Below, piece by piece: positions 9,131-20,107 of a DNA stretch of 64,000 nt. The DNA comes from Cycas panzhihuaensis (lineage: Eukaryota; Cycadophyta), in assembly GCA_023213395.1 (NCBI GenBank), contig CM041465.1, positions 168,647,741 to 168,711,740 on the forward strand, read 5' to 3'. The notes beneath the pieces are model-generated. The model was given only the letters and a program-made list of their open reading frames with translations. It had not been told where the DNA came from and did no database searches. A program made the translations under genes and the position numbers. Each line of letters opens with the position of its first letter. Position 1 is the stretch's first letter.

Positions 9131-10568
9131 TAAACCTCGGGGACTGCTAGCCGTCATTGTTGGATATGTAGGACCCACTCCTACATACATTCCTAGTTCT
9201 ACTGGTGGTCTTTCCCTTTACGTGCCCCCAGGTTATACATCTCAACCTTGGGGGCAGGTTAGGGGAAACCATCTCCCTGTCTATGGGGTGGACCCGTTGC
9301 ACCCATATGGGGTTGCGCCACCTACGGGTGGCCCATATGGGCAAAACCTGGTCCCGCACCCTTTGTTTCCATCGTCAAGCGCAACTCCTGTTGCTGCTTC
9401 GTCGCAAGGAAGTATACCTCCCTTCCAGAGCTTTTACCCGCAAACCCCTTTCCAACAAGGGGTGTTTTCCCAGGGAGGGATGGGTCTACCACCCCCATCC
9501 GTTCCTTTGCCGGTCGTCGATCCATTAGCCCAAGCAAGGACACGTCCTTTCATGGACTATAGGTCGATGCCATTATCTGTTGAGGCGCTAAGGACCAACT
9601 TGCTGCCTCACCCTCCTAAAGTTCCCAAATTCGACGGAACTTCGTCGCAAGACCCAACCGAGCATGTACGCAGCTTTTCCATGGCGTGCATCGATTATTG
9701 GGCTTACGACCATATCTTAATGAAGCTCTTTCTGCGGTCCTTGCAGGGCGACGCCCTCAAGTGGTTTTATCGCCTTCCCGCCCATTCGATCTCCTCATTC
9801 CAGCAATTGGTGGACGAGTTTGTCAACTATTTTGACGTAGCCTGTCCATTCGAAAGCGGAATGAAGGTGCTTCTGTCGCTTAAACAAGGTCACGACGAGA
9901 TGAACCGTGACTTTGTGCGACGTTTTCATGATCTTCTTCACTCCACCAAGGCCACGTTGCCTGAGGAGTTGAAGCGAGATCTCTTCGTCAACACACTTCG
10001 CCCCGAAGTGCATGTGGAAGTCCTCAAGATGGGGGTAACTACATGTGACTCCACGATCATGAGGTGCTTGGCGCTGGAGGCCATTGAGATCCAAGCCGGA
10101 CTCAAGAAACCTCCTAAGCCCTCACAACGCCGCGAGACGCCTCCCCCAGCGAAGGAGACCAAACCTTTGCAGCCCGCTAGGTCTACCTCTCATCCGACTG
10201 AGAGGACCTTGGATCCCCTTACTTCTGTTATTCGCTCGTTCGAGCGAACGATGAAGGAGTTAAAGCTCCAACCTCCTTCGTCGCCGACCTCTCATAAACT
10301 TTGCTCAAGAAGCTTCTGCGGCGATGCCCCCAAAGGGGGTAACACCCAACCTTCTCAAGTAAGGAGGATCGATCCTCCCCTTGAGAAGAGGTGGTGTTCC
10401 ATCCACGGGGAGTGTTTCCATGACGATGCGCGTTGCCGGGCACAGCATCCACACGACGCCCCACCGCGCGACTCGTCCCCTAGGCGAGCATCTAGGCCTA
10501 ACCTCGATCAGCCTGTTCATAGAGACCCGTTCCCCAAACATGGGGAACGTGGTCGCGTTGTTCAGTAA
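9096..10568 (+). CDS. gag: Gag core: proline-rich region, Retrotrans_gag domain, zinc knuckle
   Basis: 490 residues. Residues 1-165 are rich in Pro, Gly and Tyr (PTGGPYGQN, PPFQSFYP). Residues about 175-335 form a Retrotrans_gag domain, with VPKFDGTSSQDPTEHV, then ALKWFYRLPAHSISSFQQLV and, further on, HVEVLKMG. A CHHC zinc knuckle of the plant gypsy type follows, with C434, H437, H442 and C447 (WCSIHGECFHDDARC). Gag coats the RNA and builds the particle in which copying takes place. The TAA at 10566-10568 is in frame with the protease region that follows, and element 2 reads a sense codon there. The stop is therefore probably a recent mutation and gag-protease was one ORF. Confidence 0.85.
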   Translation: MRHLQMWHMLPNKPRGLLAVIVGYVGPTPTYIPSSTGGLSLYVPPGYTSQPWGQVRGNHLPVYGVDPLHPYGVAPPTGGPYGQNLVPHPLFPSSSATPVAASSQGSIPPFQSFYPQTPFQQGVFSQGGMGLPPPSVPLPVVDPLAQARTRPFMDYRSMPLSVEALRTNLLPHPPKVPKFDGTSSQDPTEHVRSFSMACIDYWAYDHILMKLFLRSLQGDALKWFYRLPAHSISSFQQLVDEFVNYFDVACPFESGMKVLLSLKQGHDEMNRDFVRRFHDLLHSTKATLPEELKRDLFVNTLRPEVHVEVLKMGVTTCDSTIMRCLALEAIEIQAGLKKPPKPSQRRETPPPAKETKPLQPARSTSHPTERTLDPLTSVIRSFERTMKELKLQPPSSPTSHKLCSRSFCGDAPKGGNTQPSQVRRIDPPLEKRWCSIHGECFHDDARCRAQHPHDAPPRDSSPRRASRPNLDQPVHRDPFPKHGERGRVVQ

Positions 10569-11258
10569 AGGAACAATCAGAATCGGGATAGGTCTCCCGA
10601 TTCTCGCCCTTCGCATGGTAGAGGGAAGGGTGTGCGACGGTCACCTTCCTCTTCGCGCTCCCCTGACCGTCGTGCTCCTTCGCCTTCGCAGTCCTGCTAC
10701 AAGGGAAAGAAGGTCATTCAATTGCTTGAGACCACTCCGTTATATGCCTTAACCCGGTCCCAAGCTGCTAAAGAGGTAGCTGGTGCCTCTTCATCCACAT
10801 CTCACCCTGATCCTCTTCCGGAAGCCGTTCCTCGAGAGATTCCTACGCTTCCCAAGACTATTCCCATGCGCCCTGGCCATTACGATTTTCGAAGGGTGCT
10901 TACCCAACCCACAGGGAAGGGTAAGCCCTTTTCTATCGTTGATGAGCTCCACACCGTCGCTGCGAGAATGTCCTTGATGGACGTCTTGAGAAGCTGCCCT
11001 GAGCAACGTGCTCTTCTTCTTGAAGCTCTTGGCCAACAAGATGCTTCCATCCATGCGATAGGTGCTACCTCTCATGGACCACCAATCATTTCATTTGATC
11101 CCAGAGATCTCCCATCTTCCAGCAAGTGGGAGAAGCTTTTGCATTACCCGTTCGTCATTACCATTGACACTCCTAACTGTATCATAATGAGGACCATTGT
11201 AGACAATGGCTCCTCGGTTAATGCTATGCTCACACAGATGCTCAAGGAGCTAGCATAG
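10569..11258 (+). CDS. Retropepsin-like protease, N-terminal part
   Basis: The frame is continuous with gag across one TAA; there is no ATG at its head, so it would be made by read-through or as part of the original fusion. An Arg/Ser/Pro-rich linker (RRSPSSSRSPDRRAPSPS) is followed by KKVIQLLETTPLYALTR and then the aspartic protease active-site motif VDNGSSVN, with the catalytic Asp encoded at 11202-11204. A long spacer between linker and active site is usual for Tat-type elements. The frame ends at TAG 11256-11258 because CTGAGC of element 2 (around 42170) is CTAGC here, a one-base loss. The C-terminal half of the domain lies in the next frame. Confidence 0.7.
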   Translation, partial: RNNQNRDRSPDSRPSHGRGKGVRRSPSSSRSPDRRAPSPSQSCYKGKKVIQLLETTPLYALTRSQAAKEVAGASSSTSHPDPLPEAVPREIPTLPKTIPMRPGHYDFRRVLTQPTGKGKPFSIVDELHTVAARMSLMDVLRSCPEQRALLLEALGQQDASIHAIGATSHGPPIISFDPRDLPSSSKWEKLLHYPFVITIDTPNCIIMRTIVDNGSSVNAMLTQMLKELA

Positions 11259-11386
11259 TAGCTCTTGAGTCTGTCCCTTGGAAATGCCAAGGGTATGATG
11301 GGACTGCCAAGTCCCTCTAGGCGCCTCCCTTCCCTTACCTTAGGAGGGAAAACTGCTTCGCCGGGTTCTTTGTACTCGATGTCGAT

Positions 11387-12184
11387 ATGGAGTACAACCT
11401 CTTGTTAGGCCGACCATGGCTCGACCAGATGGGAGCAATCTGCTCCACGCAATGGGGGCAACTTAAATTTGTCCATGAAGGACAAGTTAAAGTTGTCGCT
11501 CGTGAGCCTATGCCGTCTCACACTTCTCATCCAGCCTGCCAGGCTATTTTCGATGATGAAGATAGTGATCCTGAGGAGGTTACCCCTTCCGTGGGACCTT
11601 TGTTTCAGGAGACCGACCTTCATCAGTCGAGTCCTATGCCATGTCATGAGCCAAACCTAGTTAGGTTTGCCCCTATTGGCATAGGTGGTTATGGTTGCTT
11701 AGTTTCCACGGGTGATTCTGGTTCAGATAGCGAGGGTTATGCGTTCTCTCCTCGATGTGTCACCCTGGTTTTGCGAGCACTTAGGGGAATATCTCGATCG
11801 GATATTCCAGCTCTTCCCCATTCTACACTTGCTCCTAAGCCAGTGGTCTTAAACCAGCCATTTATTTTACATTCTTGGCCTCCCCGAGCGGTTTCACGTA
11901 GGCGTCCACGTCGATGAGCCACTCGTAGAGGCACTTCTTCTTCGCGCTCTAGATCCTTACCTCAGACTAGAGCCACTCTTACTCGGATGCAACCTTGCCA
12001 CGCGATCTGTCGTGTGCCAAGTCCATTGCACTCATCTGGTTCCGACCATAGCAAGTTTACTGGTAGACCTAGCCACACTAGGCCTACTCTTCGTCACCTA
12101 TCTCCTTCCCTGCGTGTGATTACCCCTACCTCTATGGGGTCTAAGCACACCTCTTGTTCTCTTTATGCTCTGAAACGAGCCTAA
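11387..12184 (+). pseudogene. Protease C-terminal part and Arg/Ser-rich tail
   Basis: It begins in the middle of the protease domain; the motif YNLLLGRPWL near residues 3-12 is the conserved C-terminal strand of plant gypsy proteases. An acidic segment (DDEDSDPEEV) and a Ser/Pro region follow, then a basic tail (RAVSRRRPRR and beyond). The TGA at 11915-11917 corresponds to CGA in element 2, a CG-to-TG change, after which the frame stays open to TAA 12182-12184. The tail is therefore about 265 residues and ends where reverse transcriptase would be expected in a full element. No polymerase motif follows. The function of the tail is unknown; its charge would suit nucleic-acid binding. Confidence 0.6.
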
Positions 12185-12251
12185 ACTACCATCTTAAATT
12201 GTTCCCATTCCTCCCAACCACGGGTAGAATGGCGATTTAAGGTGGATTTTC
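12167..12251 (+). repeat. 85-bp hairpin unit, single copy in element 1
   Basis: It starts in the last codons of the tail ORF and includes its TAA stop. Outer arms are at 12189-12201 and 12233-12245, with inner arms CCCATTCC and a GGAATGG-like partner (here GAATGG). Element 2 has four tandem copies of the same unit (43074-43410). Confidence 0.7.
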
Positions 12252-13126
12252 GGTTCTTCTTCCGGTTCCTCCCACGGAACCCGCGTTCTCGTGTGCTCTT
12301 AGGAACCTTTGTCCTCCTATTTGGGCATCCCCCGACTAGGACGACGCTGTGGAGTATCGTTACTCCCCTCTCGTACTTGTTGTTTCCTTCATATATTCCG
12401 CTATGTTCCCCTGTGGACGTACATGTCGCCCTATTTTCTAACCTCACACCTCTCGATCACCTCTGCTCACGGTGGATGTGTGTGCTCCTGTTAGACATAT
12501 GGCCATACATGGAAGGAAACACGTGCATAAATATATTTACAAAAATATCAATATATAAACATTTGCAACATACAAAAGTGTTCATTTACAAAAGTAAATC
12601 ATACATGCTATCTCTATCATACATGATACACACCATTTCATGTCAAAATGGGGTTCCAATTCCCCTGTTAGCCTTTGCCTTCTGGCCCTATCGCCCATTG
12701 TGCTTTATGGACGCCCTTTTTGCCCTCTCTTGCAAGGGCATTTATGGCGCCTCTTTATCGCATTTTCGCTAGGGCCCTTCGGCACCGTTTTACGCGCTAC
12801 TCCCATGCATGCCTGAGTTTATACTTGTTTGGCTTGTTTCGTTGCCCTAGACTCATTTTTGCAGCCCTTTTTCGCCCTTGGGGTCCTCAAAGGAAATGCT
12901 CCCCCTGTTTGGGGGCATGTTTTGCTTTCCCAAGCAACCTTTGGCACCCCAGGGCGTCCTTTCTCCGCCCACTCTCAGCCAATGGCCAGATTGCTTGCTT
13001 TCATTCTTGGGTAACCTCATTGCTAGGTCCTCCTACCCTTCTCGGCCCCTTCGCGCTTACCATTTGAGTCTTTATTTTACTTTCATTGCTATTTATTTGG
13101 TTACCACTAGAGCTTAGTATTCAGTC
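12252..13126 (+). other. Untranslated region before RNase H ORF
   Basis: No convincing gene. The part from about 12645 onward, a pyrimidine-rich stretch, is absent from element 2. The minus-strand relic at 47.9-48.3 kb has a loosely similar arrangement upstream of its RNase H. Confidence 0.45.
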
Positions 13127-13549
13127 ATGTCTCTTCTCGTCTTTACCGATGGTGGAAGTCGCGGCAACCCCGGACCTTCCGCCGCTGCATGGATTCTTTG
13201 CAGCCCCTCTAGACATGATTTCTTGCATTTCGGGGTCTTTCTTCCCAAGGCTACCAATAACGAAGCTGAGTACATGGCCGTTATTGAAGCCCTTACTAAT
13301 GCTCTCCATTTCCATCGCGGTTCCATTGTGTTATTTTATGATTCTCAGGTTGTGGTGTCCCATCTCACCCAGGTTTACCAGGTGCGATGCCCTCACCTGA
13401 GAACCCTCGCGTCTGCCGCCAGGTCTCTTCTGGCTTGTTTCTCATCAGTGGATATTCAGCATATCCCGAGGCACCTCAATGCTGAGGCTGACAGTCTCGT
13501 CCGCCTCATCCTTGAGTGTCACCTCCCGCTTCTAGATGACCGCCCCTGA
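13127..13549 (+). CDS. Stand-alone archaeal-type RNase H
   Basis: 140 residues with its own ATG. RNase H cuts the RNA strand of RNA:DNA hybrids during reverse transcription. The catalytic set is complete: D8 in FTDGGSRGNPGPS, E46 in NNEAEY, D72 in FYDSQVVV and D122 in HLNAEAD, with H116 nearby. The GGSRGNPGP and NNEAEY motifs are those of bacterial/archaeal-type RNase HI and of the additional RNase H of Tat elements, which normally is fused downstream of the polymerase-linked RNase H. Here it is separate, 0.9 kb after the gag-protease ORF, with no polymerase. Frame and active site are intact while gag is broken, hinting at function or late arrival. A domesticated host RNase H captured by the element is the alternative. 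Confidence 0.85.
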   Translation: MSLLVFTDGGSRGNPGPSAAAWILCSPSRHDFLHFGVFLPKATNNEAEYMAVIEALTNALHFHRGSIVLFYDSQVVVSHLTQVYQVRCPHLRTLASAARSLLACFSSVDIQHIPRHLNAEADSLVRLILECHLPLLDDRP

Positions 13550-13909
13550 GACTTGCCTGGCCAGCCCGTGCCCAAATCTCTGGTTGATGTTAGTTGGATT
13601 GCTTGCTTTATTTGCGGGATGCCCTCCTACTTCGCGTTGCACTCTGGCAATGGGGGGCACCCCCCTTTCTTCTTGCTTATTTCAGTTTCAGGTCGATGTT
13701 TGGACGACACGTAGGCAACCCCTACGTTGTCCTCATCCGCGTCTCCCTTGTCCACGCGTTCTGCCACGACACTCGCCTATGCCCTTGGTCCACGTGCCGC
13801 TCTTTATTGCTTATATATATATATGCATGTGCTACTCATACTTTTGGTTGTCAGCATTCGCCATCACATTACGCTTCCAAGCAGTGAGGCTCTACTGCCA
13901 AGGGGGCAG
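13550..13909 (+). other. 3' untranslated region and polypurine tract of element 1
   Basis: No ORF of note. AAGGGGGCAG at 13900-13909 directly precedes the 3' LTR and is the likely plus-strand primer. The stretch from about 13565 aligns with element 2 from about 43870, marking the right edge of the module missing there. Confidence 0.7.
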
Positions 13910-16502
13910 TGTTTCCCAGCTACTGGGAATGGACTTGAGACACATCGACGCAAGTTTTCTTAGGTATATTTTCTTACTTTTCTTGCCTATGTTAATTAAG
14001 GTAATTTAGAGTAGGTTGCTTGACATCTGCCTGCCTACACGTGTTGATTGCCTGCTTGCTCATAATGCATGTGCCTAACGGCACACCTTCAGCCTATGAT
14101 GACTCACAGTGGGGGCATTCCTCAGCGAATGCGACACCCCGTATGGCATACAGACACTCATGATGTCTCCAAAGTTTCCCGGGATTATTTTTGCTAGTTT
14201 GCTTATTCATGCTGTGACATGTCATTTGCGTTGCCATCCTTTCTAAGTCAAACTCGATCCTTAGTTAGGACTTTTTGGGTTGTTTTGGTTGTTTGCCCAT
14301 TGCCTAGGCATTCCCCCAACTGATCTAATTCATAATTAGCTTTTGTTTTTGCTTCAAAACCTGATTATGCTGCTTGTTTTTTCTTTTTTTTAGTTTCAAG
14401 TCGACATCTGGTAAACTAAGCGATCACAGAGTTTGCGTGATCGCAGAGTTTGCTGCGGTACGACTGTTTGAAATTTAAAAAAGAGAACCACGCGATAGTT
14501 TCCGCTTTTTTTGCGAAACTGCTGCGTGGCTTCACTCGATTGGAGGTGCCCTGACATCCCCAACGTTCACCTGCTGTGAACAGGGGATAAAGGGAATTTT
14601 CCTCCCCTTTTCCAGGACTTTTTGCCCATTTTCCAATTTTTCAAAAAGATTTTCCAAGAGACTGCACACAGGAAAAGACAGAAAACACATCAAGTTCATG
14701 CACAAAGAATCGAGGAGGGTGAACTAGGCTGCCATCAGTGGATTTTGTAGGCCACATCGCCTTACTACTCTCCACCCGACTTTATTCCCTTGCAGCTGCT
14801 CAGAGATTCAAGGGACTTCTTCAACCAAGAAGCTGCCCCAAAGACTTACTTCACAGCTCCAACTTTACAAGGAACTTCTTCCATCTACACTTCAGCAGGA
14901 CATACTCATAATCAGCCTCCATTTGACCTCCATTGATGCTGTTCCTAGTGGCAAGAAGCATGCTTGACGTTTCTACACAAGGTACCCCTTAGTTTTGCTT
15001 GCAATTTCTTGTATTTTACTTGCATTTTTCCTTCTTTTCTCTTGTACTTCCTTCTCTTTTTTTTACTTGCAAACCTTTGGGCATACTTGCAATCTTTTTT
15101 CCATTTTTACTAGCAAGCATTCCATCTCTCTTTTCTCCCTGCATTACCTCTTTTACCCCATAACAGAAAGTGACTATCATTGGCCATAGCTGCCCCGTAG
15201 TGCTATCTTGACCCAAAATCCACTTTCCCGGTATTTCTTTGGAGTCCCTCATTTTCTCCAAGCCTTCTTTTACTCCTTCCTCAGTCAGCCAGAGTAAGGG
15301 AGCATACACGAGGATTCGAGGGAGGTAGGTGGGGTTAGTCCCCATTGAGTCCTTCTCCCCAAGGGTTAGTCCTTGTCCTCTTCCCCTCTGGTACCACGTT
15401 GTCTCAAGGAACGGGTCGAAGGAGTTTAGGGGATTGTGTCAGGGCATCCAGACCGGTTTGGGATTATCTGCATCCACCTTGTTACCACTCGGCATTCCTT
15501 TCTCGAGTCCTTTGGAGACCTCCTGTGGGTGAGTTAGCCATCCCGAGGCTATATTCAGTTCTGCTTTGTGTGTGTTTGTAGCATTTGGTAGTGTAGGAGT
15601 ATCTCGTGCACTCTTACTTCATTTTTGCTATATTCTAACACATAGCTTAGTTTATTTAGTTGAGTTGATTTCAGTTTGTAATACATATATATATATATAT
15701 ATCTCCTTGTATATTTTGTAGCCTCTCTCCCGAGAGGAAGGTGCTTTTCGTGCTTTCTTGTAGGATCACGTTAGTGTAGGTGGTATGTGGAGCGAACCCA
15801 TTGCCAGTTAGCTCCCATACGGTATTCTCTCTTCCTTAGTTTTGAGTTTCCTTTTTGTCCTTTCATTTCATTTGGTTTTGCATGCTTGCGGGGAGGTAAG
15901 TGAACCCCCTCACCACAGTCAACCGGCGTCGCGTGTGTGGAGAAAGGAGAAAGAGGGAGCGGAGCTTCGTGAGATCGTCCGTACTTCTACCTCAAACGCC
16001 GGATCCAGGTATTCCTCGCATTTCCTTCGTGTTTCCCCCTTATATTATTCTTGTCCTTTTTGCACTTGCTTGATAGACAAGAGAGGATAAAAAACATAAA
16101 GGAAAAGGAAAAATATTGTTTCTTTGCATTTACTTTTCTGCACTAATTTCTTGCTTTACGTAGCATAGTGTAGACACCCCCCTTTTGTGTCAAACCCGAG
16201 CTATCCTTTTTGCTGTTTGCTTGTGCGTTGGATCAGTTGTCCCCCTTTGCCTTTGTTGCCTTCTCATTGCCTTGAGAAGCCACAGCTGTGGCGCCTCCTC
16301 TCCTTCCCGGCCATCCGAAGGGTAGGAAGGCCTCGCTTTTGCACGGCTACTTGGAAGCAACCAGGCACCTTGCAGTCCCGAACCCGCACTCCGGCGCACG
16401 GACATCTTGCGAGGTAAGGTCCTCGCCATCTAGCCTAGTTAGCATAGTATTTTTATATCCTTTTGCTGGACGTAGGATCACCGCCCTGCAGAGAGCGTTT
16501 CA
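13910..16502 (+). repeat. 3' LTR of element 1
   Basis: 2593 bp, the same length as the 5' LTR. Differences are mainly C/T and G/A changes and small indels, several in CCG or CTG contexts (for example TTCCGTC in the 5' LTR against TTAGTC here, near 15335-15370). All hairpin stems listed for the 5' LTR are kept. Confidence 0.92.
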
Positions 16503-16618
16503 GATGACGTCTCTCATCCTTAACTGCTCTAAGCTTTAGCTCTTATACTCTCAACTTTGATCTCGTGTCCATGTACATGTCTTAAGCTCGAAGTACATGG
16601 TTAAAGTGGCTAATATAT

Positions 16619-17222
16619 TGTTGAGAAGATAAGGTCCCAACCCTTAAACTGCCACTAAGATCTAAACTATTATTGTAATTAGTTGCAGGAATTAAAACTA
16701 AAATTTAACATGTAAGTTCTTAAACTAGAGATAAAACAATAAAATGAATAAGAAAGCTAAGCATCATATGTACACCTAATATAATATGGTAAAACCCTAG
16801 TAGTGTGCTAGGGAAACATCCATACAAGAAAGGTATCGATCCTTATTATTGTAGAATGGCGAAAATATACATAATCCTATAGCAGAGTGCTCATAATAAT
16901 AACAACCAGTTGTCCAACTTCTCATAGTACATTGAACACTATCAGCATAATAAAAAATGCCCTAAATCAAGCTACATGAGAGGGTCATCTAAGGCATAAA
17001 TCTTGATTGTAGAATCTAAGGTATTTTGAGTGAATAACCCTGATTCTTTTTATAACTTAATATACATTCCATTGCTAAATTTTTAGGGCAAGGGCTATCG
17101 CCCCTGAATCCCCTCTTTACGGGGGTGTTTCACACCCCCCACACCCCCTTAGAACCCCCCAAGGAAGGTTTGGGGGGGAAACTGCACTGCCAACATGTCA
17201 AAATTTTAGCCTCCAACCATTG
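16619..17222 (+). repeat. Solo LTR (family TGTTGAGAAG), left part
   Basis: It begins TGTTGAGAAG and resumes at 23307-23329 after the copia-type insertion, ending TAATA. The same sequence is found at 59393-60049 and 62936-63585. Flanking 5-mers TATAT (16614-16618) and TACAT (23330-23334) match at four of five bases. A G/C-rich segment (17090-17180) with runs of G and C is typical of the downstream part of some plant LTRs. No internal domain of this family is present. Confidence 0.7.
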
Positions 17223-17619
17223 TATTGGAGTTAATAATTATCACTCCACTCCCACCTTCTAACTAGGGGAGCACATCCCATCTTCTATAATTTACACATG
17301 TGGATGCTCAACATGTGTAGGTAAGTTTATGTTAATTTGAGTTAATTTCATTTAAGTTAAGTTATGATTATTTTATTGTTATTTAAATTTCAAAAGTTAA
17401 GGAGTTTCCCTCCTCCCTAAAACTATATAATTTGAGGGGTGTGCAACCCTGGTGTCTTTAAACACCATTTTCATTATGGATATTTGTATTACTCTCTTTT
17501 ACAAACATGGATTGAATATACAAGTTTTATGTGATCATGCTGCTATGCAATAATGATGTATTGAAGTATTAATGATTTGTTTATGTTTTGCCCTGTTCTC
17601 CATGATTTTAGTTCCTTCA
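17223..17619 (+). repeat. 5' LTR of copia-type copy 2
   Basis: 397 bp, starting TATTGGAG (TG changed to TA) and ending CCTTCA. It pairs with 22910-23306. Confidence 0.88.
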
Positions 17620-18149
17620 TCTAGTATCAAAATGAGTTTATGATCCATTGTTAATATTTTTTTAAGAAGCAAGAAGATTTAATGGCATTTGAGGAAGATT
17701 TACTCACAAGCAAGAGAGATTGGTTATATTCATTTTCTGAAAATTTTATTAATAGTTTCTTGTATTATCTTTTATCATATTTGATCATTCTTGAGTTATA
17801 TTTGTGAAATAACAAAGATATTTCATATTTCTTTAGATTTATGTAGGTGCATAGCTGAAAAATAATAAACATCAAGTTTCATCACTCTACAAGAGGTTTT
17901 TATCAATAGGTTTTATATTTTTTTATCAATATTTGATATTTTCAAGCATATTTCATCTTTTTATCTTATATTTTCTCAGATCTATGCAGGATTTTAGCTG
18001 TAAACAATCATTATTCAAGTTTTTCTCTATAGTTGAGCCATATTTTTTCAGATCTACATATATTTGGCATTTTTCAAATATATTTCTATCTATTTATCTA
18101 ATATTTTCTCAGATCTACATAGGATTTTAGCTATATGTAATATTTATAC

Positions 18150-18420
18150 AAGTTTTCTTTAAGATATACTATAGCTTACTTTAGATCTGCTATATTTTAC
18201 TTTAGATCTACTAAATGTTCTTTAGATCTACCATATATTTTTTAGATCTAATTATTCTATCAAGTATTTCACCATTTTCTACTATATTTTGTTTAGATCT
18301 ACTATATATTTTTAGATCTTCTTATTTCAGCAATTATTACAATATTTTATAGTATATTTGTTTCAGATCTGCAACATTGGGTTTAGATCTGATATAATTT
18401 CTTTTAGATCTATATTTTTT
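18150..18420 (+). repeat. AGATCT-rich repeats
   Basis: TTTAGATCT recurs about every 20-40 bp. It is shared in inverted orientation with 4540-4680 of copy 1. Confidence 0.6.
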
Positions 18421-18618
18421 CATCACATATTTGATCATATTTTCAAGGTTTTTTCATATCTACAAGTATTGGGTCCATATTCAACCTAATAAAGCTTTTT
18501 GGAGAAGCATATATAACAAATCTCATCTTTGGAAGTCTATTCTTTAACTACAAGTCTGCTACAGCTATATTACTAAGTTCCTTATTTTATTTTTAGATTC
18601 AAACATACATACATATAT

Positions 18619-18748
<130 letters not shown>

Positions 18749-19681
18749 ATACATCTGCTTCAACATTTAAAAAAATTTAAATACAAATACATATATATTT
18801 TTTCTGATATACTCTCTTTAAAATATTTAAAAATTTTCTTGGTTCATTGTGGTTTTGTTATATGGCTATATTCTTCCATTAAATATTTTATTTTTGTTAT
18901 TATTTGAAGAATTTTTTGTGAAACCTAAAGTATATTTGAAAGATTTCAATCACAATACTCATCTTTTGTATTTTATATAAATATATATATATATTTTTTA
19001 AATAATTTCTGCTTTTGCTCTATTTCTTTGATGAGCGGATCTCTCTTTACAACTTCTTTGAAAGGTTGAAAACACAAAAATAACCATACGAATCAAGTTT
19101 TATTTTTGTCAAGCTATCTTTGTTGTTGTTGGTAGAATATTTTTAAAACAACATTATGGTGGCCTATTCAACTACAAACTAGCCTTGTGATATCCTCATA
19201 AAACAAACTATTGAGAGTATGATATCAAAACATATTGTAGTTGTAATATCCCAAGTGTACAGTTAGAAGAAAAATGACACATATATATTGATACTATTAA
19301 AGAAATACCAAGAAAAACATAAGATTTCCCCTAGTTCCAGCCCTTTTTTTTTGAAAAGATATCAGGATGTTTTTGCATAAGAACCTCTACTATCTATAAA
19401 GTAGGTACCAAAACCTAGGGATCTTTCCATGCTAGTACCCATTCATTGCTCACAAATGCACAAACCAAAAGACTATAATCCTGCTACTATATCATATATA
19501 GTTATGCTAAATTATGCTTATTTAGTGTATCTAATTAAAACAAAGTAAAGGACAATCAAAGAATCAAATTGAATGTAAGAACTTTACTATAATGTACTTC
19601 CTTGCCAAACAAATATCCAAAATATTGTATAAGGCTTGTTAATTTACGCTTTTTGGCCTATGATCTAGCAACAGAATTCAT

Positions 19682-19795
19682 TAGGTTTTTACACCTCAAG
19701 AGTTTGCCTATCTCCTTCAACACCTCAATAGCAATAACTGTAGGAGTGAGAGAAGAGGCATCCTTGTAATTAAGTTCTACTGTAGTTTTTTTTTT
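19682..19795 (-). pseudogene. Unidentified coherent coding stretch in copia-type copy 2
   Basis: The minus strand reads 37 residues without a stop, including SLTPTVIAIEVLKEIGKLL. Additional shorter coherent pieces lie between 19800 and 20060 (for example RGEAYANLDVKVSLQ). I do not recognise the protein. It is next to the kinesin-14 fragment, in the same direction, so both may come from one captured gene or from two. Confidence 0.35.
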
Positions 19796-20107
19796 CTTTG
19801 CAGAGATACTTTTACATCTAAATTTGCATATGCTTCACCTCTATTCTCATACAGTTTGGTTAGCCTTGTTAAAGCTTGAAAATAGTAGTTGGTAGGTTCC
19901 CATGACTTGGCTATCTTCTTTCCACCTATGCAAGGCTTGGACTTGAGTATTAGGCTCTATACAGCTCATCCTCTAATTATCATTCTCGCACCATCATAAG
20001 CACCAATGCTTGGGCCTCAAAAGGGAAAATAGCCTCAAGATCACCAATAGGGCCTACATTATTTCTATATCTTCTAATCAGCATATAATTAAGGACTCTA
20101 AGCCTAC

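Larger units (their letters stand above)
5655..16502 (+). mobile_element. Tat-like Ty3/gypsy non-autonomous LTR retrotransposon, element 1
   Basis: A complete element of 10,848 bp flanked by a perfect 5-bp duplication GATGA (5650-5654 and 16503-16507). Both LTRs are 2593 bp and begin TGTTTCCC and end GTTTCA. A primer-binding site follows the 5' LTR and a purine tract precedes the 3' LTR. The internal 5.66 kb encodes gag, a retropepsin-like region and a basic tail, then about 0.9 kb of untranslated DNA and a separate RNase H ORF. I found no reverse transcriptase (YxDD) or integrase signature in any listed frame. Long LTRs, the Gag type and the extra archaeal-type RNase H point to the Tat lineage. 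The whole resembles the non-autonomous TR-GAG class. LTRs agree over long runs with scattered transitions and small indels, so insertion is fairly recent. Confidence 0.9.

Noticed and set aside
9147-10616. Minus-strand ORFs opposite gag
   Set aside because: They are shadows of the gag frame on the other strand and have no independent features.
12242-13117. Several ORFs of 60-176 codons between the tail and RNase H of element 1
   Set aside because: They overlap in different frames, lack motifs, and their codons follow pyrimidine-rich DNA; part of the region is missing in element 2.
17085-17180. G- and C-run segment as a possible G-quadruplex regulatory site
   Set aside because: The runs are part of a repeated solo LTR and mostly form simple inverted repeats; no evidence beyond composition.
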